NCBI GenBank assembly: GCA_013398175.1
Contig: VZRZ01004576.1
Location: 168,659-232,658, forward strand
Direction: 5' to 3'
Length of the DNA stretch: 64,000 bases
Source: Climacteris rufus
Lineage: Eukaryota > Chordata > Aves > Passeriformes > Climacteridae
Each line of letters starts with the position of its first letter. Position 1 is the first letter of the stretch. The translations under genes and the position numbers were made by a program. Below, piece by piece: positions 41,001 through 50,243 of the stretch. The notes beneath the pieces were generated by a model. That model searched no databases. It saw only the letters and a program-made list of their open reading frames with translations, and was not told the origin of the DNA.

Positions 41001-44000
41001 ATTTTCTCCAATTAGAAAATACTGTCAAAAACAGCAGGCACTTTCAAAGCCTGACGAACTACTAAATTCAGTTCTGCTATTTGTGTAGGTCACAGCTTTA
41101 GTTTTAGTGGAGTAAGTGGTCAGAGAAACAAGGCCAATTCTACATTGAAGCAAAGGAGGCAAAACCACCAGGAAACCATGCTAAAAAACCATCTGCTTGC
41201 TTTCCTAAGCTTTTCCTCCTAAACACAGAGAAAGTCGAGTCAACATTTCTTACCTCCCAAAGTTACTTCTGAAACCGAAAGATTTTAGCAGGTTTGAGTT
41301 CTTTTTTAAGAAGTATTTTGGGACAATCTGATCCGCTCTAAAAAAGAGGAACTTTTAGCTTCTGACAGATATAGCTTCCCTTTGGAAAAATCAGCTGTGA
41401 AAAATCTACACTAAAGGCAAAAAAGCCATGCCAAGCTAAACCAGTCATCAGTTTTAAGAGCATTATATCAAAGTTCCTCCTAGAAAACTTTACCAGCAGA
41501 ACTGTGTTCCATCTCCAGCTTAGGTTTTTCACACGATTTGCATCCTTCCCACAGACGTATCAGCTCCCAACGATGAGTGAACTTTAGAAGGCACATAAAT
41601 AGCTGTGACAGGTATCCATGTTTACATCCTTATCTCACTTGAGACAGCTTTGTATCAGCACATTTAAATGTATAATCAGTACAAAACCAGACTTTCTTCC
41701 TCAAAATGCCACCACATGCTACAACCCAATATCAGAACGCACTAATGACTGCTACTGTTTCAAGATACCATTTTGAACTAAACAGTTCTAAAAGGTATCT
41801 AGACTGAAAATTTTTTTTCATGCTTGCACAGAAGAATGTCCAAGCAATTTCACCCCTCTTGCATTTAAGCTGCATCCAAGCAGGTTAGACACTCCAAACA
41901 CTTTCTATTTACTAATGGAAATGCCTGCATGGCTCCTATCTAAAAAGACATCAACAGTGTTTTAAGTAAAAAGAAAAAATCTTCAATCTGTGAAAAAAAA
42001 AAGCCCTCGTATATTTATTTATTTTTTACAGTTGGCAGTCTTTAGTCAATTAAAAGTCCTTTAAATCTTCACATCTACTCAAGACTCTCCTCTTATTGAA
42101 CTATATTTTTCACCTAGCAGTGGGCCCAGGAACCTCAAAAGTCACTAGCAAAGTCTTTACTAACACAGCGACTATGAAGTGGATGTTGAACAGGTAGTTC
42201 ATTTATCTCACAAATGGATTATTAATTTTTTGGAAAAGCAAACTAAAATGACCCATATGAAAAGCAAACATGAATCAGCAGGAAAATGTAGTTACAGATG
42301 CAAAAACACAAGATTACTTTTCAAATGCTTAAAAAAAATAACACATCCATCCCGCAAAACAAGATTAATCACAATTCTACAGCACCAATAATTATTATAG
42401 TAGAAGTACATACATTCAAAGGTGTATAAATGGGGTTATTTGTCCATTTTTATCTCAGCAGTATTTGCAGTGTACATACATTAATCCTTGCCCTTTGCAT
42501 GACACCCCTAAGGGAGGAGAGGACATGCCCTACACCATACAGCAAGCTGACATTACACCATGCAGCTGAGAGATCCCAAATAACAGCTGAAAGATATTGC
42601 TTGTCTTTTTAACTGCTAGTTTGTAATTATCTTCACAATCTGGAAAGCTCCAAGTAGCCTCTCTCACAAAGCAACAGCTACTTGGAGAATGGTCAAAAAA
42701 AAAATTTTAGGACTTTTTCCCAAGCCAGCACAAAACTCAGTGTCAGCACAGACTCTTCATTTCAATTCAAAGTCTCACTAACAGGAAAATCTTCAGTACC
42801 CTGCCCCTGGAATTATCCCAATAAACTTTACAAGCAGAATTTGCAGCAGCACCCTGCTACAAAGGTCCCTGAGAAATCCAGCGATAGCCACAAGTAGTAA
42901 GAAATCAAGGAACATATGAAAATATTAATTTTGCTATCAACAAGGAGACTCATCAGATTAATTTGCATTTTGATATGCATTCTGAAGACCAGACAGGCTT
43001 GACTCAGTAGTTGAAATGACTCACTTTACTTTGCTTTTCAGAGTAGCAAAGTAAAATTACATTTCTTGTTTGCTGGACAACCTGGGAGTTTCACTATCAG
43101 CATTCTCTCTAAAAACATGTATACTGAGAGCATTTTATCCTCTGACCTTTATTATTGCCCTAATCTCAAACTGTGGAAAGATGCCTTATTTCTAGGTCTT
43201 TTCAGAAGAGGAATTCAGGCTTTGGTGCAATTTTAAAGTAATGCACAAAAGGATTGCTGGATGGTAGAAAGCAGTTAACAACAAACAACTAAACCAAGTT
43301 CAGGATGTTCTGAACTCAGCTGGACACTTCACAACAGGGGCAGTCATGGGAGATGGAACCTATCCAGGTACAGGTACTGAGGAAACCTGGCTCCTTTTCC
43401 CCCAGTTTTTGTTTGTATTTTGCCATCATTTCAGCAATGGTACATCCACTGTATAAATACATGTATTTATACAGTATGTATTTCAAACAACAAAAACCTA
43501 AAACCTAAGCAATAATTTAAAACGGATCACTAACCTATCTACCTTTGTTCTCTTGAATTGTAATAGATAGGCTTCTGACACCTAGAGATTCACATTCAAG
43601 TGATAATTACAAAAAGAATTCTATCAGACACAAATGTCTTTTCAATTCCTTAATGCATTTCTCAATTCTTTATCCAAGTCCTGATGCCCATGAACATGAT
43701 CTACAACCTTAGCTCTGATCAGCAGGTTACAAAACTTACAATTTTTTTTCTATGATAGCATGTCATTGCCAAGAACAAACATTCTGAAACAGACACTTCA
43801 TCAATTAACCAGCATGCAAGGTCTTGTTTTAATTCTGCTAGTGTTATGTCAGACATTTTGTGTGAGAGATCCAATATACTCACTTCACTCTGTGGCTCCT
43901 GAATTACTTTGTAAAGAGATGAAATCAAAGCAGTCTTGTCTTTCAAGCTGGTAGCATAGCTGGATATGGATGCTTCTGGCAGTGTCTGAAATTAAAATAT

Positions 44001-44856
44001 CATAAGCAATTTCCATCATTAAAATAAAACAGCTATTTCAACAATTTTCCATTGCAAGTTACTATTTATCAGAGTTTACAATAAACTCTGTTTCACAAAG
44101 AGATCCTTATGTTTTCACAGAGCATTGCCAGAAGACACACTGCATTCTATCATTTTGCAGTTTCATACAGAATGTAATGACAGTGGATGGGAAACAGATA
44201 AAAACCAAGTTTCATAGGTGCAACCCCCACTGAAATTTCTCTGTGAGATGTCACTGCTGTGAAAGGAGATCTCAAGACCAACTGTGCACAGGCAGTGAAC
44301 ATTATTACCAGATACAGCACTACTCTGCAAGAACACAAACTGAAGCTGATGCAAACACCTCAACACTAAACATATTTTCTGCCAGTAGTTAAGAAGGCAA
44401 AAATCCAATTTTTTTAAAAAGCCTTTGGAAGCTGTACATTTCAACATGCATAGCTCTTACAGCACTTTTTATCTTCATTCCTTCAAAGGATTCCACTCTA
44501 CAGATAGGAAAACGTATTTCTAGTGTACCTAAGCAGGCCAGGAGCAAAACCTATAGTCAAGTTTTGGTACTCAGACCAATAAACCATTCATCTCTGATAC
44601 ACATTTTCACTGCTCTGTATTGGTAAATATGTCATCCCAAAGAGGCAAGGAAAAACATCCATTCAAGCACACATCTGTATTTATCACATGATCTCAGCAG
44701 GACCCAAGGTTACTATTCTTCATTTTCTACATGAAGCAAGCACTCCTGCATACTCCTCCAGCAGTGATTTAAACACTACTGGCTAAATATCTGAAAGTGT
44801 ATTACCTTGAACTCTGACAACCATTCCTCCACAACCCCAGTATCCACAGCTAACAT
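25525..44856 (-). CDS. HYCC1: Hyccin, whole coding span (10 exons, 515 aa)
   Basis: This is the split coding region of hyccin (FAM126A), the small subunit that binds TTC7 and, with EFR3, holds PI4KA at the plasma membrane to make PI4P. In humans its loss causes hypomyelination with congenital cataract. I recognised conserved stretches such as EPVCHQLFEFYRSGEEQLL, CGYPRQ, GEWDLA, RGHRWKR and the C-terminus PPSISITLSTD. Exon lengths are 51, 102, 180, 81, 116, 96, 117, 88, 160 and 557 bp. Every junction has AG/GT borders and the frame is open throughout, giving 515 residues against about 521 in human. Residues 1 to about 285 form the conserved helical hyccin domain; the rest is Ser/Thr-rich and probably disordered. 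I see no frameshift or stop, so the gene looks intact. It is the only gene recognised in the window. Confidence 0.97.
26897..26902 (-). terminator. ATTAAA poly(A) signal for the alternative isoform
   Basis: ATTAAA on the minus strand lies about 70 bases past the alternative stop codon. It is followed within 20-40 bases by TTTGCATGTGTAAT, a U/GU-rich element of the kind that supports cleavage. Such hexamers are common in AT-rich DNA, so the position is the main argument. Confidence 0.4.
26972..27240 (-). CDS. HYCC1: Probable alternative terminal exon of HYCC1 (89-aa tail)
   Basis: An open frame follows a good acceptor (polypyrimidine, then TTAATTCTAG|AACAACC). With the G left by exon 9 it reads EQPENGNDATELGNFIIPEI, then SVTSVAGERTGNGEKSRALA, then a charged stretch ending SSGRVQF and a TAG at 26972-26974. 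Spliced in, the protein would be 419 residues. The codons look protein-like rather than random, and an ATTAAA poly(A) signal lies on the minus strand at 26902-26897, about 70 bases after the stop. An internal GTAAGA exists (codons 72-73 of the exon), but using it would leave the wrong phase for the main terminal exon, so a terminal exon is likelier. It is supported by sequence only; I could not check transcripts. Confidence 0.7.
27241..33484 (-). other. HYCC1: HYCC1 last intron, upper part
   Basis: This is 6.2 kb between exon 9 and the alternative terminal exon; to the main terminal exon the full intron is 7.4 kb. It contains the solitary LTR at 32.5-33.1 kb and a short AAT-type simple repeat near 28508-28530. 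A somewhat GC-richer stretch at 28.06-28.27 kb has no identity I can assign. The rest shows nothing recognisable. Confidence 0.75.
32532..33080 (+). mobile_element. Solitary avian endogenous retrovirus LTR
   Basis: The interval matches, from memory of the family's overall layout, a widespread avian ERV LTR: a start region with TTGTGGCTGG, a GGGCTGTGTTTTGGATTTG block, a TATA-like TATATA near 32783, a degraded ATTAAA-like signal near 32959, and an end in AACCACAACA. The ends are partly inverted (TTGTGG and CCACAA). A possible 5-bp target duplication CCAAA flanks it (32527-32531 and 33081-33085), although the expected leading TG is then TA. No internal retroviral genes are present, so it is a solo LTR left by recombination. 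It lies antisense to HYCC1, about 400 bp downstream of exon 9. Confidence 0.8.
33485..33644 (-). CDS. HYCC1: HYCC1 coding exon 9 (residues 278-330, last common exon)
   Basis: The exon is 160 bp and ends one base (G) into the next codon. It encodes IANAIKASLPQGAMKSSKEG, then [20 protein letters not shown], then TSMSIRGHRWKRN. The acceptor is CTTCTGTTCTAG|ATTGC and the donor AATG|gtaaga. That phase fits both the main terminal exon at 25525-26081 and the alternative one at 26972-27240. Confidence 0.95.
33989..34050. repeat. GT/CA microsatellite inverted repeat
   Basis: An ATCTG(TG)n C arm at 33989-34008 is followed after 26 bases by GC(AC)n AGAT at 34035-34050. The arms are complementary over 16 bases, so a hairpin can form in DNA or in the HYCC1 pre-mRNA. 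It lies in the intron between exons 8 and 9, about 100 bases past the exon 8 donor. Confidence 0.85.
34148..34235 (-). CDS. HYCC1: HYCC1 coding exon 8 (residues 248-277)
   Basis: The exon is 88 bp, starting one base inside codon 248 and ending in phase 0. It encodes YNGEWDLARKAMDDVLYRAQ, then LELYPEPLL, closing the conserved helical domain. The acceptor is ACCTTTGTAG|TTATAA and the donor CTG|gtaggt. A GT/CA inverted repeat sits about 100 bp downstream in the following intron. Confidence 0.95.
34497..34613 (-). CDS. HYCC1: HYCC1 coding exon 7 (residues 209-248, both ends split)
   Basis: The exon is 117 bp, encoding ICVCGYPRQQVRKYKGVNSR, then IPVSSEFMVQMLTGIYYA. The acceptor is TTTCTTTAG|AATTTG and the donor CTT|gtaagt. 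The Phe248 codon is split TT|T with the next exon. Confidence 0.95.
34614..36277 (-). other. HYCC1: HYCC1 intron 7 region without features
   Basis: This is 1.66 kb between coding exons 6 and 7. It is AT-rich with short homopolymers (A-run near 34959-34971) and nothing else I can name. Confidence 0.8.
36278..36373 (-). CDS. HYCC1: HYCC1 coding exon 6 (residues 177-209, both ends split)
   Basis: The exon is 96 bp. It begins with the last base of Arg177 and ends two bases into Arg209. It encodes FEVLTFLLLCYNAALSYMPA then VSLQSLCQICS, a Leu/Cys-rich helical part of the hyccin domain. The acceptor is CAATCCCAG|GTTTGA and the donor AAG|gtaatt. Confidence 0.95.
36688..36803 (-). CDS. HYCC1: HYCC1 coding exon 5 (residues 139-177, last codon split)
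   Basis: The exon is 116 bp and ends two bases into an Arg codon (AG|G). It encodes PSSIGSMALTEGALSQHGLS, then RVVYSGPHPQREMLTAQN. The acceptor is TTCCTTTAG|CCTTCC and the donor CAG|gtgaaa. Confidence 0.95.
37215..37295 (-). CDS. HYCC1: HYCC1 coding exon 4 (residues 112-138)
   Basis: The exon is 81 bp and phase 0 at both ends, encoding EIVDKEGRSKVLCFTIPSL then SKPSVYHE. The acceptor is CTTTTTCAG|GAGATC and the donor GAA|gtaagt, a full consensus. Human hyccin reads KQGHT where this copy has KEGRS. Confidence 0.95.
37296..40017 (-). other. HYCC1: HYCC1 intron 4 (2.7 kb)
   Basis: The intron lies between coding exons 3 and 4. I see no recognised repeat, RNA gene or coding frame in it; it is ordinary AT-rich intronic sequence. 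The donor at its start is the weak gtttgt. Confidence 0.85.
40018..40197 (-). CDS. HYCC1: HYCC1 coding exon 3 (residues 52-111)
   Basis: The exon is 180 bp, phase 0 at both ends, and is the most recognisable block of the gene: LLEPVCHQLFEFYRSGEEQ, then FTLQFLPELMWCYLAVSAS, then GCIEALLLGVYNL. The acceptor is TATTTCAG|CTTTTGG and the donor TTG|gtttgt. This donor is weaker than the others, with T instead of A at +3, yet the next exon continues the protein exactly (EIVDK). Confidence 0.96.
40198..43883 (-). other. HYCC1: HYCC1 intron 3 (3.7 kb)
   Basis: The intron lies between coding exons 2 and 3. It is AT-rich, with no recognised transposon or exon. Its one notable element is the perfect 28-bp palindrome at 43448-43475. 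Confidence 0.85.
43448..43475. repeat. Perfect 28-bp palindrome
   Basis: The left half ACTGTATAAATACA is followed directly by its exact reverse complement, without a spacer. It lies in HYCC1 intron 3, about 400 bases past the exon 2 donor. It is all A/T except for two central and four outer G/C bases, and is not part of a repeat I know. Confidence 0.95.
43884..43985 (-). CDS. HYCC1: HYCC1 coding exon 2 (residues 18-51)
   Basis: The exon is 102 bp and phase 0 at both ends. The acceptor is ...TTTCAG|ACACTGCC and the donor GAA|gtgagt. The peptide starts TLPEASISSYATSLKDK and ends SLYKVIQEPQSE, matching the hyccin N-terminal helices. Confidence 0.95.
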
Positions 44857-44885
44857 CTTCCAACATCTGCTTCCAAATCTTCAGC
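44806..44885 (-). CDS. HYCC1: HYCC1 first coding exon (5' UTR plus residues 1-17)
   Basis: The acceptor is TTATTCTTTCAG ending at 44886, and the donor is AAG|gtaat with GT at 44805-44804. The start codon is 44854-44856. It encodes MLAVDTGVVEEWLSEFK, whose second half (GVVEEWLSEFK) is the conserved hyccin N-terminus, while the first residues differ from the mammalian MFTSEK. Bases 44857-44885 are 5' UTR. Another ATG lies upstream at 44864-44866 in a different frame. The chosen ATG is the one in frame with the conserved residues. Confidence 0.93.
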
Positions 44886-46399
44886 CTGAAAGAATAAGCA
44901 AACACAGTTTGTGAAAACTACAGTCACTGAATTAAGCAGATGATGAAAATTAAGTCCCTGTGAATATTTAAAGAATCTTATCATGCTTTTACTTGTTAAC
45001 ATTTCACATGCTGACATTACTTTGAACTTTTATTCTCCCCCACTTACGCACGCTGCTGGAAGCATTAAACACGGGAGTCTTTACATACAGCAGTTTAATA
45101 AATTCCAACTATGTAATGTGTGGGAAGCTCAATAAATCAAAGGTTTGCAGAAATGGCATTTTGAAAACAGAAAATATTACCTTCTCAATTTCAATTTATT
45201 TTTCAGCTTACAAAACTTGAGAGAAAACTGTATGGACTCATAGAAGAGAAACGAGTGTTTAGGTTTTTCCTAGTCAAATGCTATTTCCTAGGAAAAGGTC
45301 ACTGAAATAAAGGCGGATGGAAAACCTTTCAATCCTCCCCCACCGTGGCAACTGCAAGACAAGGAGCCTGCTGCCTCACTCAGCAGGGAGCCTAAGACAA
45401 GACTCCCCAGCCCAACATTCTGCCCCACCTCAGACAAAGTCATCAGCAGTCACCCTTGAACACAAGAGGTGCAGAGTGGCTTCTAAAATTAATTTCTGGT
45501 TTCTCTTCAATTTTAAGAAATCCCTTAAAAACCTCTGTCCCTTGGAGCAGATTCTTCTGACACAAAGAGCATCATTAAGATACAAAACTACTAAAAGAGC
45601 ATCCTGTGGGGAATAACCTAAGCATACATAAAATATTCTACCGCACACATTAGCTTATCCAAATTGTGACCACCGATTTCAAGGGTAACAAAATTAAACC
45701 CTCATCTGAGGAAAAAGTTAACAGTGACTTGGTGAAATGTTCAGTCATGGGAGATATCCCATCAAGTTTTACTTTACCAGTTTAAAATTAGTTCTGAACT
45801 ACTGATACCCAAGTATGGGATTGCCTGTGAATGACAAGCAAGGAAAAGATGGAGATATCTGCCTTTTATAGCACAAATGCAAATACTCTGTTCTGAAATC
45901 CAGACTGTAGTAGTATGCATAGTATATTTTAAGAAACCTAAAGGGAGAAGAACCAGATATGATGACAGTGAGAGCTCACTATAACCCTCCAAAGCAAGGG
46001 GGGGAAAAAAGCCCAAACTGAAGTAATGCCTTACTTAGTGGCCAAGATCTTTCAATGCACAGACAGGGTTGTGAGGAAATGACTACTCAAGCACAAATGG
46101 TAAAAAGAATAAAACTGAACAGGCTGTCCAGCCACTTCCTACATCATTTTAATACACAATAATAGTGTAAAGCAAACTGAGGCTTCTGTCCCCCCTCTCC
46201 TCACTAGCACTATCATTAAATAAATGATCAGGACAGATGAAATCACAGGGAGCCAGCTGTGGCAATGTCCTCTCACAGCCCTAGAAAGATAAGGAAGTGT
46301 GCACAAAGCTTAAAGAACAGTGCCTTTGGAGGATGAAAGAACAGGGAAGGCTAAGGAAGCACAAGCATTTGATTCTTGGAGACCAGACTACTGCTATGG

Positions 46400-47272
46400 C
46401 TGGATATGGGCTCTTTCAGGACAGCCTGGGGTTGTGAGGAAGGAAAGCTGCCCTTTATTTGGAGAGCAGCTGGGACACGTGGAGCTCAGCCCTGCTATGG
46501 ATGATGAGACAGCTGGGAGTTCATGGGTCAGGGATGAGAGGGCAGAAGGACATGGGTCACATTGTGGCAGGTGTTTGCTACTCACCACCTGAGCAAGACA
46601 AAACATGTAAAACCCTGTCCATATAGCTGAAGAAGACTCGTATTTACAGGCACCTGGTCCTCACATGGAACATGAACTACCCTCATCTCCTGGAAGGGCA
46701 ACACAGCAGGGAACAAGCATCCCAGTTTTTGGAGTGTGTGGATTATCACTTCCTCAAACAGGTGACTGAGGAGCCCAAGGCAGGCCCTCTGCTAAACAAC
46801 ATAATTACAACGGGACAAACTGGCCAGGGATGTCAAGGTCAGGGCAGACACAGATGCAATGAGCATGACAAAGCAGAACACAGGATGCCAATAAGATGGA
46901 TGAAAGCAAGGAGGAGGACCGAGAATGTTCTAGAATGGTTCATGGGCTTTTGCAAAAATATCATCAGCAACAGGAAGACTAGGGCTCCATGATCAAATTA
47001 GCAGGGGATGTGCTAAAAAAAGACACAAAACCTTTGCTTCTGTTGTTACCAGCACGAGCAGCCCCCAGGAATCCTGGATCTCAAAATGCAGAAAATTGCC
47101 TCAAGTGCCAGAGTGCCTGAGGAGTCTCCATCCTTGGAGACATTGAAAACCCAGTTGGTAAGATCCTGAGCAGCCACCTGTTCCCATCTTCACTACTTTG
47201 AGCAAACGAGGTTGGACTTCATGGTATCTCCAAAGATCCATGCAAACCTCATCCATTCTGTCATCCTGTATC
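46400..47272 (+). mobile_element. CR1 LINE copy with large internal deletion
   Basis: The first part reads as the CR1 endonuclease end: FGEQLGHVELSPAMDDE, SSWVRDERAEGHGSHCG, then NYPHLLEGQHSREQASQFLE and FLKQVTEEP. After that come GRLG-like and SSPQESW-like linker pieces up to about 47080. From about 47095 the sequence jumps to CR1 3' UTR (GGAGTCTCCATCCTTGGAGA, GAGGTTGGACTTCATGGTAT) ending at CCATTCTGTCATCCTGT. Nearly all of the reverse transcriptase is missing. It lies in HYCC1 intron 1, antisense to the gene. The left edge is approximate. Confidence 0.85.
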
Positions 47273-50221
47273 AACAAAGAAATAGGAAGGACTGCCATGA
47301 AGACCATTCATCTAGCTAAATACCAAGTCTTTCTGATCAGCACTGACAGTCTCTGAAGGTATCATGAGACAAGACACGAGGGGCCTCTGAATACTCAGCA
47401 CAGGTTGTATGTGAAACCCTGCTGTGAAGTGAGGCTTTTCAGGATAATACCCTGTGCTAACCAACACAAAGGCTAGTCCTACCACAATTCATGAAGCAAC
47501 CACCTCCTCAGTTCCCACAGAATCCCTACCAGCCCTACTTTCATCCTGTGAAGGTGGATAAAGGCTCTTCCAGCATCTCATGCTCAGCATGGCTGACAAT
47601 GGTAACCATTCCCTACTGAGCCCCATTAATAGCACAAATACCTGTCCTGATGCTGATTGTTCAAAGTAAAACTCCCTTGATTATAAAGAGTCCAAAGGAG
47701 TCCTGCATACTCCAAGTCCATAGTTGGTACCTCATTTATCCAAGAGATCCATTTTTTTACTCACCTATCCCTAGTGATCCATCAAGCATTATTTTCAGAT
47801 TAAAGGTTTCCAGAGAACAAAGTTTTCATTTGACCAGTAAAAACAGTAAGAGCATCCTTGGCTGGCATTATCCATTGGAATAATACTTCAAGTGTTTATG
47901 ACTAATTATTTAAAAGTCTTTTTTTTTTTTTGCAAAAGCATGAACTTTTGAAAATTGTATAAAAAAAAAAAAAACAGGACAAAGCTTTTGCTGATCAGGT
48001 CTTTGATTTTTAAAGCAGCAGAGGCATTCCACTGAGAGTTAAGGCAGTTGAAATGCACAGACTGTCCCTATTTTACCTTCCTTCATTAAAAATATGCATT
48101 TATACCTGTTTAACCTCAAGCACATATGTACACACAGCAACACCCATCTATCACAAATAAAAACTCTAACTTTACCATTACTTTCCATGAAGACAAAGAT
48201 TATGTGTTAGACTGATATGCCCCAGAAGGAAAAAAGCCTCAATTCCACACATCAGCTGTGTGGGATCTACTAAAACAGGCAGACAACCCACTGCTTCACT
48301 AAGGCCTGCCACATTTTGTCCCAGTTAAACAACAGATCAAGCTGGACTGCAACAATGTTCTGCTGGACTCAGAAAACCCAAGACCGTTCCAAAAGGATTA
48401 ACAAATTTTATTTAACAATACAATTTTTTTCTGAAGTCCACAGGAAGTTTATAAAAAGTAACTCTAAAATGTGATTTTTAACACTAAGTGGGCCAAAATA
48501 ACACTTAATTTATAGCATCTGTTAACCTTTTACAGACAAAAAAAAAATCCCTAGAGGATTAAATAAGCATGCCTTAATTACAGCTTGGTTTCAGTGGATA
48601 TAACTGCAAGATACAGGCCACTGTGAACATGAAATGTCCCAGTCACTACAGAATTAAAGCAACATAAAGTGGATAAAATAAGTACCTGCTACTTTTGGAG
48701 AAAAAAAAAAAAGATGTAAAATTGTATTAAAAATGTACTTTATAAATAGAAAAACTAATGAAAATTCAAGTAACAGCAAACACTACACACTTCTCCAAAT
48801 AAAGTCTTGTCTTAAGATACGTCAGCATGTAATTCTCTTTAAATGAGTATTTTTCCTTGGTCTCTTCCTGTTAAATCCCTTTGAAGATTTCAAATCAGTG
48901 GAGTTTGAGAATTTCTTTAAGAACAACTTGCCTTTGTCACCTCAAATCAAACAACACTTTGATTAAACCTGAGGAGCAGGCTCAAATGTCCCCAACCTGC
49001 TTGTTCCTTTGGATGCCCTGATGAAGACTGTTATATGAAAGAGCAAGAAGTCTCAACTATTTAAATAATACCACAAAACATCTTGTGATGCAGCTCAGCA
49101 ACAATCAGGTGGTTCATCTCTGTTCAATTTTTATTAGACACATATATATTCTTAGCTTATCTCACACAAGAAGTAAAGCCACTTTAGGTGATACTGTTTC
49201 ATTGCAGGCCTTATCTTCCTGTTTGCCACATGAGAGCAGGCACAGCTTCTGCAACCTAGCTAACACATGGCTAATTGTTTATATTTATATGGCTAATATA
49301 ACCTGTATGTTTGTGCCTTGTAAATTAAAACCACTTTGGAGTATTTTCCACAAGACTCTCAACTTGTATTAGCAGCCAAAGATAGGATTTATAATAAATA
49401 ATAATTAACAAGTTCCCGCGTCCTAAGTAGCTTCTGAGAGCTGTTAATTGGTCTTGTTCTATTCTAATACAGTAATACAAGTCTCCTCACACCAGAGATA
49501 CCAATTTTTGTTTCAAGATGAGTAGTACAACACAAGCCAAGGAAATTTATCTGACAAAAGCAAGTCTCATTTAGAAGAGACTTCTACAAAGTCCCTAAGA
49601 AGGTAATTTTTCCCCCCTTGCCCATTACAGCACAAATACATCAGGACTGGTGTACTGAACTACTTGTTTTTAATAAAGGAGGGACAAAAAGTTACTATGC
49701 ACTGAGCTGCTGGAGGACAAGCCAAGACAAATTAGGACATATTCTCTGGCAAACTTACTAATGCATCCCTCTACTTAAATGGCTTTGGATTTTCATACCT
49801 GTCACTCAAGGCTTTAATATAATAATATCAAATCATGGCTTTGAATGAAATCACAGACAACACATACACAGGTTTTTCTTTAAAAAGAAATTCTCACAAA
49901 CAGGTGGCTTTCCTGCTCTTCCAGTTACCCAGCATTTGTAGAATTCATCCACAGAATGCATGTGTGTAAATGAAATCTGGATTAAGTACAAGGAGGCTGG
50001 ACTTGGATAAAGAATGAACTCCTGAGTTCTGTAGAACTGACCTTCTGAAAGCACAGTACTAGACATTTGTTAGGGAAAGTCAGAGAGCTGGAAAAAACAA
50101 AGCCAGGAGCCAAAAGCTGCTCAAGTCCCATCCTATGGGAATTGCTGGAAGAGGAGAGAGACCATATACTGTGTCCTTACATAATCTGCAAAGTATCTGC
50201 TTGGAAGTCTGCATTAGTTCC

Positions 50222-50243
50222 AAAAAAAAAAAAAAAAAAAAAA
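50222..50243. repeat. Poly(A) run of about 22 bases
   Basis: This uninterrupted A run on the plus strand is in HYCC1 intron 1. No AATAAA or gene-like sequence sits just before it, so it is more likely simple slippage than a retrocopy tail. Confidence 0.85.
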
